From contig CP053152.1 in assembly GCA_014607495.2 (NCBI GenBank), positions 15,545,899-15,609,898 on the forward strand: DNA of 64,000 nt, read 5' to 3'. The DNA is from Carposina sasakii. Its lineage: Eukaryota; Arthropoda; Insecta; Lepidoptera; Carposinidae. Shown in pieces: positions 9,683-20,859 of this stretch. The position numbers and the translations under genes were made by a program. Below the pieces are notes generated by a model. The model ran no database searches, was not told where the DNA came from, and saw nothing but the letters and a program-made list of their open reading frames with translations. Numbering within the stretch: the first letter of the stretch is position 1; every line of letters begins with the position of its first letter.

Positions 9683-10034
9683 CGTTATACGGAGAGAAAC
9701 TGAAATGCTCAAATCGGCTCACCTTGGCTCGCGAGCCCGGCTCAGAACTTTTTACAAATGGCTCGGGTGCCACGGCTCGCGATCAGACCGACCGAGCGCC
9801 GCTCGCGATCCGCGCTCGGTCGGTCTGGACGCGGCTAATAGTATTGCGTATGAATATTGGTTGATGTAGCTAGTAAATATTTTGAGGCTGTAATCTTGAT
9901 GTAACTATTTGATGTAATTATGATGTAATTTATTGTTGTTCTTTTATGCTGCTCTGGGAGTAAAAAAAAACGTATAATACGACAGCTGCTTCTCTTCCCG
10001 GGCATACTGTACAAGTCAGTAGAAGGACAATAGG

Positions 10035-10205
10035 GTCTTGGTGTTTGTAAGTGATGGGCTGACCACCTGTCACTACTAACCGAACTTGTACATCTCAACT
10101 ATACCCTCAAAATTGGTCAGAAGTGGCACCATGTGGTTCTATCGGCTCTTGGTACTCTGCCTACCCCGTAAGGGATAAAGGCGTGATTATATATATATGT
10201 ATGTA
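10035..10205 (+). repeat. dispersed repeat family B, 3' portion
   Basis: Contains gaagtggcaccatgtggttc and accccgtaagggataaaggc, then a TATATG-rich tail. The same block recurs at ~11,560-11,680 and ~49,055-49,150. It looks like the 3' end of a SINE or truncated LINE; the class is not resolved. Confidence 0.6.
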
Positions 10206-10324
10206 TGTTATTATTGTCACCTTAAATAACAATAAATAAATATACGCAAATGTTTACAAACCTTAAAACCATCTCATATACTGTCAGCCACTAGCTAGAC
10301 AATTATGATATTAGCAATGCTATT

Positions 10325-10481
10325 GCAGAAAAGGTCACTATCGATGGGATAGTATCGATTGTTATTGCAAAATTCAGTAGCAATAGTATCGATACTACAT
10401 ACGATATTGAGCTTCGACACTATCGATACTATTGGTTTTGCCCAACTATCGAGAGTGGACTATCGAGCGGCAGACAACACT
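10325..10481 (+). promoter_or_regulatory. cluster of TATCGAT motifs upstream of Dronc
   Basis: Four ATCGAT cores and two TATCGAG variants lie within ~150 bp, ending 155 bp before the Dronc start codon. TATCGATA is the DRE motif bound by DREF (and overlaps BEAF-32 sites) in Drosophila. The cluster is the right arm of the fold-back element. A regulatory role is inference from motif and position only. Confidence 0.3.
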
Positions 10482-10635
10482 AGATATTTTCTTGAAAAGC
10501 TGTGCTTTCGTGATTTTATAATCATGCAAATAAAATACACTACTGCTTTCTGGGATGACTAATCATTGACTAATTTATTGCTGGCTAATTGGGTCTATTA
10601 TTTCCTTTATTTGTGTTAAGTTATTTAAAGAAAAC

Positions 10636-13600
10636 ATGCAAGACGAACACAGAAAAGCTATTCAAAACATTTTTACATCTTTAGTAGAGCAAACTGACCT
10701 TAATGTAATGGTCTCTGCATTGTATGAGAAAGGCGTTTTCTCAGAGAGAATGATTGAACCATATCGAGTAAGTTCTCTACTATGTTGAATGTATAGCAAT
10801 TACAATGTTTCTCATGAATGTATTTTATAATCATATAATTTTTAAGGACACCAGCGTTGATGAGAGGCAACGGAAACGTCTCTTGTACCTTGATATACCG
10901 AGGAGAGGTCCGGATGCATTTGATAAACTTGTGGAAGCTCTGACTGAAGCTGGCTATTGGGATTTGGCACGAGACTTGGATCCTAATAGCTCATTACATA
11001 CAAACTCTACCAGAAAGCATATAAACAATAATTCTGGTATGTAAAATAAAAGGAAACCCTTTGCCCTTAGGTTGTCAATAATAAAGCAGTTTTTTGATAC
11101 CTACATGTTTCATATTATTTGTTACAGGTTCAAATTATGTGAGTCTTAGAAAAAAACCCCCAAAGGTTCCAGCAGAAAGTAACTATATATGTTTAGATAA
11201 TGTTCTATGTATTTCAGTAAAAAAAAAACTCTTTAAAAACTAGCTTCTCAAATGATAATTTCAGATTCTGTGGTGACACCACGACCACCTCCAGCTCCAC
11301 CCACAGAGAGGCTGCTTGTGCAGAACCCCACAGCTATGGATGTTGCAGATTTAGTTGTTATTAAATCCACCAAGTTTTATGAAGATGAAGAAGGTATGTT
11401 ATGAAATTAAATTATCATAAAGTATTAGAATATTATGAAATTATTAATAAAGAAATTGAAAAATTCCTCACCTGAGTTGGAATCGAACCCACGACCTCCG
11501 CACACCATGCTAATTATTATTATATGTATTAAAATTGGATAGTTATTCTCCTAGGTTGGGTTGCCTTGTGGTGCTCAAAATTGGTCAGAAGTGGCACCAT
11601 GTGGTTCTATCGGCCCTTCGTGCTCTGCCTACCCCGTAAGGGATAACGGCCTGATTATATGTATGTATAAGCTGTCAAATAAGATAGGCAATAGCCCTGC
11701 TTCCTGCGAATACGTTCCCTAGCGGGAGACGCGAGGTGGTATCTGACATGGTGAGATGGTATCTGACGGTGTGTTAAAAAAAATGTGTAGGCCTAAATAT
11801 TTCGGTTCTCCAGGCTCGGTTAGCGAGACTGGGCAACCTGAAAAGACTGCTAGGATTTCTGGAGGAGATAGGCTAGCTCGAGTAGTGAGCACACCACCTC
11901 TACGCAAAATAGGCGCACAGTCGTCGAGTTGCGGAAACAAGCCCGCTCCCTGATTACGTGAAAGCAATAGCAAAGCCGAAGCAAAGCGATAGCGAAAATT
12001 GAACAATATTCGCCTTGAAATGTTAAAGTTCCTTTGAAATTCATTTTACGTAATACGAATTTGACAAGCAATCAGCGATTTTTGTACAATTTTCGCTATC
12101 GCTTTGCTTTTGCTAGTTAGGTAATAAGGTGGCCGTTTCACCATACCATACCTGACGGTGTGTGTGCAGAACTGCGCGTGTACCGTACACGTGGGCGCCA
12201 GCGCGGGCTGCTTGTGGTGTTCAACTACTGCTCGTTCCAGCAGCGCCTGGAGGCCTCGCGCCGCGGCGTCGAGCGCGACTGCGACCGCCTCAAGCACGTC
12301 TTCGGGGAGATGGGCTTCAAGACCATCTCCTTCACCAACCTCGACTACGATGTAAGCGTAAGCGCAGCGTTGCATTTGTGCGAGTGTACAAGCATGAAGC
12401 AATTCACTATCTATGTAAGTACACTCGCGCAAGTGCTAAAGTTTAGGATACTGGATTAAATTACGTGACGTCACTGTAAATGTATACAGGTACATTTGCG
12501 TATATTTTTACTGTAGGGCGGTTCCGACATATTGTTGATATAGGTATAGTCTTCTCGAGCTCATGCTTCATTCCTGCTGTTCTACACTATCTGTATACGA
12601 AAATGCTTTTTCACTTCTCTCCTTCATCCTTGCTTTAGCTGTCACAGTATTTTGTGTATTACCAATTTGAAATAAAATCCGATCTAGCTAGGAACTTAGA
12701 ATCTCGGAATAATTTCGGGATATTGCTTTTGAACTATCTCCAATCAAATACCAATCCATAACGTTAATAATTATCATTTTCACTAAAAACATATCTACTT
12801 TGGTTGTATCTTATTGCTACCTACTAACCTATAAATGTAGTGATAAAAAACCTACTAATGAAATGTGACTTGTTACGAGTATAACGTAACCACTATCACA
12901 GGAGACGGTGAACAACTTGAAAGGCCTGCGCAAGCAGCTGGTGGGCTTCGACTGCGCCTTCCTCATGGTGTCGTCGCACGGGTACCAGGCGGGCGGCCGG
13001 GCGGCGCACTCGCCCGACAACGACTTCCGTTGCCATGACAACCGGCTCATGTCCTGCTACGAGTTCATCGACTACTTCAACAACGTCAACTGCCCCGAAC
13101 TGCGCGGAGTGCCCAAGGTCTTCCTGTTCCAGCTGTGCCGGTGAGACTTGTTCCACTCAAGGTTGTTTTAGTCGAGCGTCTAGCTAGACAACGCCCCCAT
13201 TACGGTGCTGACATGTGAAATGTTTCTTCAAGACCGCTATATAAGGAGGATAGCACTATGCTAGGAAACCATAGCTTTAGCATGAACCATTTTATGCTCA
13301 GAATTTTGGCAATCCATCATATGCAAAGGTTTTACTAGTCTTTTACCCAATAATGATTTTTCTCTATTTATGATAGCTCTCTATATATATATTAGCTTGG
13401 TTGGCTATGTAAACTAAATACCTAAAAAGCGAGATACCTCACGTCATTTTCATTGCCATTTTGTCGCGGGGTTCAACAATATGTACCCCTCATTCACTAT
13501 GGGTGCGCCCACCACCGGGCCCTACACCCTCCACTGACCCTCGGATCTGATAACTCATAACTGCGAAAACAGGAACTTGCACTAAACTACAATCGCTGCG

Positions 13601-14955
13601 AGAAACCAGACCCGAGTACCTAGCATGCAAGACAATACATTGCACTATTCCGAAATCAAACAATTTCATTTATAAAATATGTACCTCTGTTATAAGGGGC
13701 GTTGAGGATGACTCAATCACATCACCATACAAGACGGACGGCGGACCGCGAAGTGAGATAGAGAGGGACAGAGTGCCGAACGGGGCCGGGGACGCCCTGC
13801 GGCTGAAGAGGGGCGAGGCGGGCGGCGCGGGGGACGCGGTAGAGCGGGACGGCGCGGGGCGGGGCGAGGGCGGCGCGGGGCGGGGCGCGGCCGAGTGGCG
13901 CCCCCCGGCGGACGCGCACGACGACCGTGTGTACTCGGACATCCTCATCGCGCACTCCACTATACCTGGTAAGATTGTCTTTTACAGCATGAGGGGTTTA
14001 CTGTGAGCTTTCACATTGAACTCGTTCGTGTTAACCAGCCATATTATCGCGTTATGCTGTGATGTTATAAAAGTGAGAATAACGGCATTACGGTATTGGC
14101 TAAGTGTAGTTAACGATTTCGAAGTGAAAACTTTTTATTTTATTTTGTTTATTCAACAAAAATCCACAGCTATTCTTACAGATTATACATTAAAAATAAA
14201 CATAAAATAAAGGCAATTAAGGATTTCATATTGTAGGTACCTATTAGTATCTGCCAGGCCGTCTACTTTTTCAATGCCAAATTTCGAATGTTATTTCCCC
14301 CATTCCCATAAGAATTTCGGAAAATTACAACTTCCTGCGTCCAGAAGTCTATGCTGTGCGTTGCGGAAGAGGTAATTGAACGAATGTTATATTGGATGTT
14401 TTTTACTACGGCGTTTAAGGTAGTAACGTCTATAAAATAATGCATATAAATATTAGCAAAACTGCTACATAATGAGGGTAATTTGAATTATGGCTCGCCC
14501 CAATCTTTATTAAGAAAGTGTAAGGTGAATCATTCGTCCTCGGACCGTCATGCTGTGCGGACGTTAGCATTAAATATTGTTTTAGCAATGGAAATAGACG
14601 TGTGTCTCGATAGTGTGTTTTTAACCTGTAGTTTTCTAATAATAATGTGATTATTTTTGTACGTAATGAGCAAGTCGGCTAAAGCCTCGGTCGTGCAGGC
14701 ACGGTGGCACGGCGCGACCCTGTGCTGGGCTCGTGGTTCGTGCAGGCGCTGTGCTCGGTGCTGGCGGCGCGGGCGCACGCCGTGCACGTGGACCAGCTGC
14801 TGAAGCTGGTGGACCAGCGCCTGAGCCAGCAGTTCGGGCGCCAGACGTCCTCGGTGGACCGCTGGGGCTTCAACCGCCTGCTGTACCTGCACCCCGGCAT
14901 CTACGAGGACGAGGCGGGCCGGCTGCGGCACTTCCCCGCCGCGCCCACGCTCTAG
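10636..14955 (+). CDS. Dronc: Initiator caspase, Dronc/caspase-9 type (7 exons, 466 aa)
   Basis: Exons: 10636-10767, 10847-11036, 11265-11393, 12170-12351, 12902-13140, 13697-13968, 14699-14955; all junctions are GT-AG and keep phase. Residues ~1-95 look like a CARD (EHRKAIQNIFTSLVEQTDL ... DAFDKLVEALTEAGYWDLA), the domain that docks on the apoptosome adaptor. A proline-rich linker follows. The p20 part carries the catalytic His237 in VSSHG and Cys290 in QLCRG, instead of the common QACRG; the pentapeptide is split by intron 5. The p10 part (exon 7) has the DPVLGSWFVQALC block. Exon 6 holds the inter-subunit linker, enlarged by a Gly/Arg/Ala-rich run. Exons 1-3 are AT-rich and exons 4-7 strongly GC-rich. 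Convergent with CNPPD1. Confidence 0.9.
11444..11520 (-). repeat. truncated tRNA-derived SINE in Dronc intron 3
   Basis: The reverse strand reads ggttcgattcca, a tRNA box B-like sequence, next to an AT-rich tail. It is a short version of the SINEs at 35,140-35,290 and 60,427-60,590. Confidence 0.5.
11560..11680 (+). repeat. dispersed repeat family B copy in Dronc intron 3
   Basis: Shares gaagtggcaccatgtggttc and the accccgtaagggataa block with the copies at 10,035 and 49,055. Confidence 0.6.
11953..12126. repeat. short inverted-repeat element (family F) just before Dronc exon 4
   Basis: Shares the core cgccttgaaatgttaaagtt and aatcagcgatttttg with 34,773-34,924. The ends form an imperfect inverted pair (gcaatagcaaagc versus gctttgcttttgc), as in a MITE. 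It stops about 45 bp upstream of exon 4. Confidence 0.55.
13440..13672 (+). repeat. dispersed repeat family Q in Dronc intron 5
   Basis: The stretch containing gggtgcgcccaccaccgggc and ggatctgataactcataact recurs in reverse orientation at ~25,470-25,640. It ends only ~25 bp before Dronc exon 6. No coding capacity is seen. Confidence 0.6.
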
Positions 14956-15016
14956 CAGGACCCGGGACTAGGTACTGTGCTCGATAACTAAAGGTGCTCA
15001 TTTTTTACGTCAGTTT

Positions 15017-15345
15017 TGTACTAGTGGACGTCCGCGACTCCGTCCGCATGGACTACAGAAAAAACAAAATGTAAATTTTTTCCAGGATAAAAACATTTTC
15101 CCGGGATAAAAAGTAGCCTATATGTTAAATGGGACCTGTCACAATATATTCCTGTAAATTGCATCGAAATCGGTTCAGCCGTTTCTGAGATGCGTGCACA
15201 AACGCACAGACAAACAGACAAAAATTCCAAAAATCATTCTCTTGAGTACTATTGCGTTAATAAAGGTCTCCTATAATATTTTTTCTCATATATCTTCCAT
15301 GTACAGACAGCGATCCGTTACATTTTTATTATACCTATAATATAA
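15017..15345 (+). repeat. RTE-like LINE 3' fragment, copy 1
   Basis: Begins ctagtggacgtccgcgactc and includes ggttcagccgtttctgagat and acaaacgcacagacaaacag. Near-identical stretches occur at 33,703-34,015 and 34,350-34,568, and related ones at 24,540-24,735 and 35,573-35,800. Confidence 0.6.
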
Positions 15346-16319
15346 TATATAGATGATCTATTGATTGGTGCTAAATGCGATAGAAACTCAGTATGGTACG
15401 GTTGTAAAATCGTATATTAGTTATTGTCTTGATCTAAAATTTAGATTCTAATCTAAACAGGCACATAGGTGAATAACGTTTTTAGTTCAGTGTTTCGGGT
15501 GTGGTTCAGAGTTGATGATTCTCAAAATAAGAGTTTTCTGAAGAGCGAGACATCACTTTCAGAAATGTAGAAGGACATTTTGTTTTCTCCATGGAAACAA
15601 TCCTGCTTTAAGAGTTTATAGTAGACCCTCCTGTTTCCTTTTATGTAGCTAGTATATTAATATTGTACAATAGCTAGGTGCTCGAATCTAGCTTGGTGTT
15701 TGCTTCCCACCTACTCGGAACGCTTTTTCATAGGGAAAAACAGATCTAAGAACAGATTTAAACTTAGACTTATTATTTTATTTAGGTTTAAGCTATTTAA
15801 ATTTATAACAAATGTATTACTTAACAATTATGATCTAATTAGTTTAGACTGCACAAAAGATCTGCGTTAAGTCTGTAAAAGTTAATGCACTCAATTTTTA
15901 GCTAAAGCACCTCATGCCATTTTACGATCTACTTGTGGATAAGCCTATAATGTAATTAAAACAGTGATATTAATTTATACTTTATTGTAAAGAATCTTCC
16001 ATACATAAAAATTAAGTATTTTTTAAATTATAATATAATAAAAAAAATATATAAGTACTGATTTTACATCAAATTCGCAAATACTTGTGTTCCTTAAGAT
16101 GTTCAGTTCTAATCTACTTAACGCTCAATGTATTTATATAAAGTTTTGTAAGTATTGTTTAGCTAGCTAGATATCATAATATTGTAAGTATAAAAAAATA
16201 TACATACCTTTTTAATATTTTTTGTAACAATTTATTGTACTTATGTATTGTAAAATGTATTTATAATTAAATCGTAAAAACTCAGGACTACCTTTATAAA
16301 TCTGTTAAAATAAATCCAT

Positions 16320-16446
16320 TTTGCCTCTTTACAAGAACAATGTGATATCTCGCACAAAGTAGTGGTTTATAAATAGAATTATAACCTAGGTTATAATTCT
16401 ATTGGTTTATACTTAGAATATCACGTTGTTCTTGCAAAGAGGCGAT
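16320..16446. repeat. long imperfect hairpin with a perfect 32 bp palindromic core
   Basis: The core 16,372-16,403 is a perfect palindrome centred on CCTAGG. Outer arms also pair (tgcctctttacaagaacaat against ttgttcttgcaaagaggc). This may be a fold-back MITE, or a structure in the Dronc 3' UTR if transcription extends this far. Confidence 0.7.
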
Positions 16447-16720
16447 TTGATCCCTTTATACGAGTTCTTATATATGTATGTACTAGAGGACCCGACATAC
16501 GTTGTCCTGTCCCACGCCTTAAATACAAACTTTCTGAAATAACCTGTAACAATCTGGACCGTTATAAAAACATTATCTAGTTGACCGAATTGTGAATCTA
16601 AACATTTCCGAGATATAACAATCATATACCGGGCGTAACTGAAACTAAAGTATACTTTTGAATATTCGACACAACGACTGCAGCGCAGTCTGCCGGATCC
16701 TATGTAAAAGGTTCTATTTG

Positions 16721-17071
16721 CAGGGTGTTTTTTGGTCGTCAACCTTTCCGAAAACTATGGATTCTCCTCATCATCACGAACATTTGGAAGGATCCCATGG
16801 AAGAATACCTACCTGAGAAGTGTCTGGTTCCCAAGATATTAAGGTCCAAAGTTGAGTTTTAGGTTGCGTTTTTTTTGCATAAATGCACGTAGACATACCA
16901 AACTATCTATAAAAAATTAACACAAACATTGGACACCATACATTTCGCGCGATCATGTTAATAAAAAAATGACAGAAAATTAAAAACATGTTCCAGAATT
17001 TTTTTTATATAAACTTTATTCGATGTATAGAGCTAGTACCCTTCGTAAACGGTGGCAACGAAAAAACCCTG
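16721..17071. mobile_element. MITE of the ACAGGGTG family, copy 1
   Basis: The left end reads cagggtgttttttggtcgtc and the right end ggtggcaacgaaaaaaccct. Internal blocks (tctcctcatcatcacga, agtgtctggtt) recur at 48,651-48,998. Flanking TA suggests a mariner-like TA target. Confidence 0.6.
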
Positions 17072-17224
17072 TATACTATATATGTATATATGTGTGTGTG
17101 TATGTTTGTCCGTCTTTCACGGCAAAACTACTGAACCAATTTTAATGAAATTCTTGAGCCCGAGAAATAACAGGCTACTTCTTTAGGTGGCACCACCGCG
17201 TAACAAAATAAATCGGTCAACTAT

Positions 17225-17479
17225 ACAGGGTGTAACAAAAAAGGTATGAAAAGCTATGTAAATAGCCCACTATAGAGAATCTATCCACAAAATTTGAGAC
17301 TCGAAATCACATGTTTATTTTTCCATATAGTATAGGGAATTCTCAAACATCTCAGGAATTTTCATACAACATTGAAAATTAAACATGTGATGTCAAGGCT
17401 CAAATTTTGTGGATAGGTTCTCTTTAGTGGGCTATTTACATAGCTTTTGACTTAAAATACCTTTTATGTTACACCCTGT
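17225..17479. mobile_element. fold-back MITE with ACAGGGTGTAACA ends, copy 1
   Basis: Arms such as gctatgtaaatagcccacta and its complement pair over ~120 bp each side. A longer relative lies at 63,611-63,944. Confidence 0.7.
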
Positions 17480-18467
17480 ATAATGTTTTGAATTCCGTCC
17501 ACGTGGAATGCAGAAGAAAAAAATGTTGACTGAATTGTGAATCTAAACCATTCTCGAACCCACATATACACACACATAATTTCATTCAGTGGTTTAGAGG
17601 GAAATCCATTACAAACACACAAACGGAAGATTTTTATATATAAAGATTGTTTCTTTACTAGCGACCACCCACAAGTTTATTCGCATGACATTATACTATT
17701 GCATTACTTTTTGGAAAAAAAGCCAAGTTCCATAATAATCTTCAGTAGTTTTTACCTTAAACAGTAACAGCAATCTTGCTATAATATTATTAGCAAGATT
17801 GCACACATGAGATTTCTACATAAAAACCAGAGGGGTTTATGTTACTGACTGATACGAGTATGTTGATTTCTTTCTTTAAAATGACTAAAATAGCATGTAA
17901 GTATATAAGTACGTATTTATTAATAATTTTATAAAAATATATACAATCTGAAGTTACAGTTAGGAGGTACAGGGTATAAAGGCTGTTCTTAACTATGACA
18001 ATCATAGATTTTTAAAAGGAGAACTGTATTATACATAGATATATAACTGTATTATAAATAGTAGTTATGGAATGCTAATAAATAACAATATTTTATTTAG
18101 AGTTCTCTGGATATTTACATTACTATGGTTATTGTTAAGGAGGATTTTATACTGCCCTGCCTTTTGGACAAGCTAGTTTTTGCTAATAATTTTCTCTGCA
18201 TATTTCTATTGCGAATATAATTACTTACATCACTGGTTAGAAATGTACATTTCTATTTTTTTGCAAATGTTTCAGGGGATACAAACACAAATGTTTTTTA
18301 CAAAACGTGCGGGGAAGTTCATAGAGTACTAGATTTTATTTACCAAAATATTTTTTTTGTTATCAATAAAATAAATAAATATTCTTTACAACAACTGTTC
18401 ACTCGAGTGTGCGTGACAATAATTTATTAATATATGATTCGATCGCTAGCTCGATATGTCGAGATTC

Positions 18468-20376
18468 CTACCGGTCGGAGACGGCCGCCAAGAAGACCCT
18501 CAGCTTGTCTACGGCGGCGCCGGGACCGCAGCACGGCTCGGGCTCCGCGCGCAGCCAGCGCTGCAGCGGCCGCGCCAGCTGCAGCCAGCCCAGCGAGCCT
18601 AGCGCCGCCGGCACCTGCCACCAGGGGGCGGGGGGCGCGGGCGCGGGGGCGGCGGCGGGCCATGCGGACTGTGTGCGAGACCAGGTGGTACAGCAGGCGG
18701 GTCGCTCAGGCCACGAGTCCAGCGTCGCGTTTGACAGTGGAGCGAGTCGTGCCGGGTCGAGGGCCAGGGTGTGCGAGTCGGGCGAGGGTGCGGGCGCGGC
18801 GGGGGCGGGGGCGGGGGCGGGGCGTGCAGCGGGGCGGGGTGGAGCAGGAGTCGAGTGCGCGGCGGTCAAGCCGGCCAGCGCGGCCACGGCAGCCAGAGCG
18901 GCCAGAGCTGTCACAGCGCCCGCCAGCAGCGCGGGCCGCGCCGCCAGTAGGTCGCTGTACGTGAACCAGCCTCGCGCCGCCGCCTGCCGCAGAGCGACCG
19001 CGCGCTCCAGCCACGCTAGCCGCCGGGAGAACTCCTCCGAGCTCACGTATACGTCCCATTCCTATAAAGACCATCAATTAATACCGCACTAAAGATATTA
19101 CATAGGTGGCTAGAAACTTAGTGTGCATACTTACAATAGCGTTCAGGAATTCCACTTCTAATTTCTTGAGGTCTTTGAGATCGATACCACCGGACGCCGC
19201 CCAATCCGAGCACATCATCTCGTCATCCTCGCCATCGTCTTGCAAGAATTTATTACCAACCATCTGAAAACAACAATTTTTAGTATTGAAAAATATCCCT
19301 TTTATACAGAAAATAGCTTAAGCCTACTATTTTATGACATAGCTAATGTGTTACTGTTTGTTGTTTACCTCCATAACTCCTAAGTTTTAATAAAATCTGT
19401 TTGGTAAATCTTGTTTGAAAAGAGCTATAAACTTTCACATTTATTATATTAGTAAGTAGTAGGGTAACAAAGAAAATATTTTTATTATGTACAAAATACT
19501 TATCTAGTCATTACACAACTATAAACAATAGATCATGGCTGTTCACTCACCAAGGACACGAGGAACAGATGATCCGGCGCGGTGGCGGTGAGGTAGGCGG
19601 GCGCGCGGCGCTGCAGGCGCTCCAGGTACAGCACGGCCAGCACCAGCGCGCAGGGCGACACGTGCGCCGCGTGCGCCAGCCGCGCCGCCGCGTCCGCGTG
19701 CAGCCGCCGCAGCGAGCGCCCGCGCTGCGCCGCCGACCACAGCGCGCACGAAATCTCTGCAACACCACAACCAACATCGGGGTCAGGGCGGTGCCACCGG
19801 TGCGCAGGCATAGGGAACAGACTCTGGTGGGTGTGATGGCCATTTGGCTAGACCAGGCAGGATTAAATAGGGCGCAAGTTATAGAAGCTCGGACAGGGCG
19901 CAGAAAGGGCTATTTACAGCACTGCTGGGGGTGCAACTTACATGAGATGCACGGGGTGTCCACTGAAATGCTTCTTCATGTCCAAATGCATGTCTTCACT
20001 AGAATCAGCTGCATTTTCTTTGTAAAAGTCAACTAAGGAACTCAAAAACATTCTCATGTGATAAACTAGCAATTTGTAACCAACCTTTTAGATCTAACCC
20101 TACTATACTAAATATGGATGAAGGACCTTCTTCCTGGGCCAGCAGTTCTGACCACCACTTGGGAAACACTAGTGTATGTTATATAATGCATGTAAGCTAC
20201 ATAACTGCCAAATTTTGATCAACAGCATTTCTTCGAAATACTTTACATAAGTTTTTCAATTGTTTTGAATCGTATAATGTACCTGTGACCGGTAAGCTTA
20301 AGCAGGGCACGCTTGGCAGTTGTCCATAGTACAAAGTCTTCGTAATGCGTTTTAAAAATTCTTTATGGTCACCCAT
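18468..20376 (-). CDS. CNPPD1: CNPPD1-like cyclin-fold membrane protein (4 exons, 340 aa)
   Basis: Minus-strand exons: 20376-20283, 19756-19551, 19263-19135, 19061-18468, joined at GT-AG sites in phase. Recognition rests on the Pho80/cyclin-like fold blocks: SPCALVLAVLYLERL, a PDHLFLVSL segment, KFLQDDGEDDEMMCSDWAASGG, KKLEVEFLNAI and RGWFTYSDL, in the order seen in animal CNPPD1. A hydrophobic Ala/Leu segment (~residues 185-211) is a likely membrane span. The C-terminal half is Ala/Pro-rich and ends KLRVFLAAVSDR. Human CNPPD1 is about 410 aa, so this is somewhat shorter. Its biochemical role is poorly defined in any species. Exons 2 and 4 are extremely GC-rich. Confidence 0.85.
19960..20115 (+). 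repeat. dispersed repeat family L in CNPPD1 intron 1
   Basis: Contains aaaagtcaactaagga and cttcactagaatcagct, matching 38,540-38,720 in the same orientation and ~24,985-25,150 and ~26,629-26,715 in reverse. Confidence 0.5.
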
Positions 20377-20859
20377 GCTCTGGAAGAAACACCATTATTT
20401 ATTACCTTCTCGGAATAACTATTTTTATGTTAACAGATGACTGCACAGGGTCCAAATCTTCTGGCACTTATCACTTAACAGTCTAATTACCTACCGGATT
20501 CAGTCTACTTTTTTTCCCTGTAGGTTTACTTAGAATGTCGCTTTCCTCGAATATACCTACACTTAACATTGTTTTATGTAAAGGTAATGTTTTTTGCCAA
20601 TATTATATGTAGAATCCGTAAGTAAACATGCATGCGTGTACATATTCGTCATACATTTTTTGGGCCATCACGCACGAAAACCTACCCAAAAAAAAACAAG
20701 ACGAGAACACCGGCAATGGTGAAAATTGTTACCTTCATTTTGGTTTTTGAACTCTCTTTCCTTTTTCTAGATATATTCGACATTATTTTATATTCACCAA
20801 TGTAAATACGTGAATTTTATACAATAAAATTAATCACGCTTTTACGATTATTTTTTTTT

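Larger units (their letters stand above)
6905..9836. mobile_element. PIF/Harbinger DNA transposon
   Basis: Terminal inverted repeats of at least 23 bp: agccgcgtccagaccgaccg at the left and its complement at the right end. The flanking trinucleotide AAT (6,902-6,904 and 9,837-9,839) is directly repeated, fitting the 3 bp target duplication of this superfamily. Subterminal regions are rich in GCTCGCGAGC-like palindromes, and the right end itself folds back on its gaccgaccgagc motif. Inside are a HARBI1-type transposase (-) and a MADF-type accessory gene (+). Confidence 0.8.
6671..10481. mobile_element. fold-back element rich in TATCGATA motifs, split by a Harbinger insertion
   Basis: The left arm (6,671-~6,900) begins agtgttg and the right arm (~10,325-10,481) ends caacact. 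Internally, left aagctcaatattg pairs in inverted orientation with right cgatattgagctt, each flanked by TATCGATA-type sequence. The arms are inverted copies with many ATCGAT cores. The Harbinger element at 6,905-9,836 sits between them, together with ~490 bp of other DNA (9,840-10,325) containing a dispersed-repeat tail. I infer a non-autonomous DNA element that was later invaded. Confidence 0.55.
14956..18467. other. Dronc/CNPPD1 convergent intergenic region, repeat-rich
   Basis: Holds an RTE-like LINE tail (15,017-15,345), a long AT-rich stretch (15,350-16,310), a hairpin (16,320-16,446), two MITEs (16,721-17,071 and 17,225-17,479) and a further LINE-like tail near 17,080-17,200. No exon-like ORF is convincing. 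A TTTATT at ~18,423 on the plus strand gives an AATAAA for CNPPD1 about 40 nt after its stop. Confidence 0.6.

Noticed and set aside
11128..11217. Possible extra Dronc exon after an acag acceptor (GSNYVSLRKKPPK)
   Set aside because: No donor gives a phase compatible with the next exon; joining 11,036 to 11,265 directly keeps the frame.
17045..17110. CRISPR-like or satellite array at the TATATG/TGTG stretch
   Set aside because: Simple-sequence DNA in a eukaryotic genome, without regular spacers.
18409..19092. 227-codon plus-strand ORF over CNPPD1 exon 4
   Set aside because: GC-rich shadow; the minus strand has the homology and splice sites.
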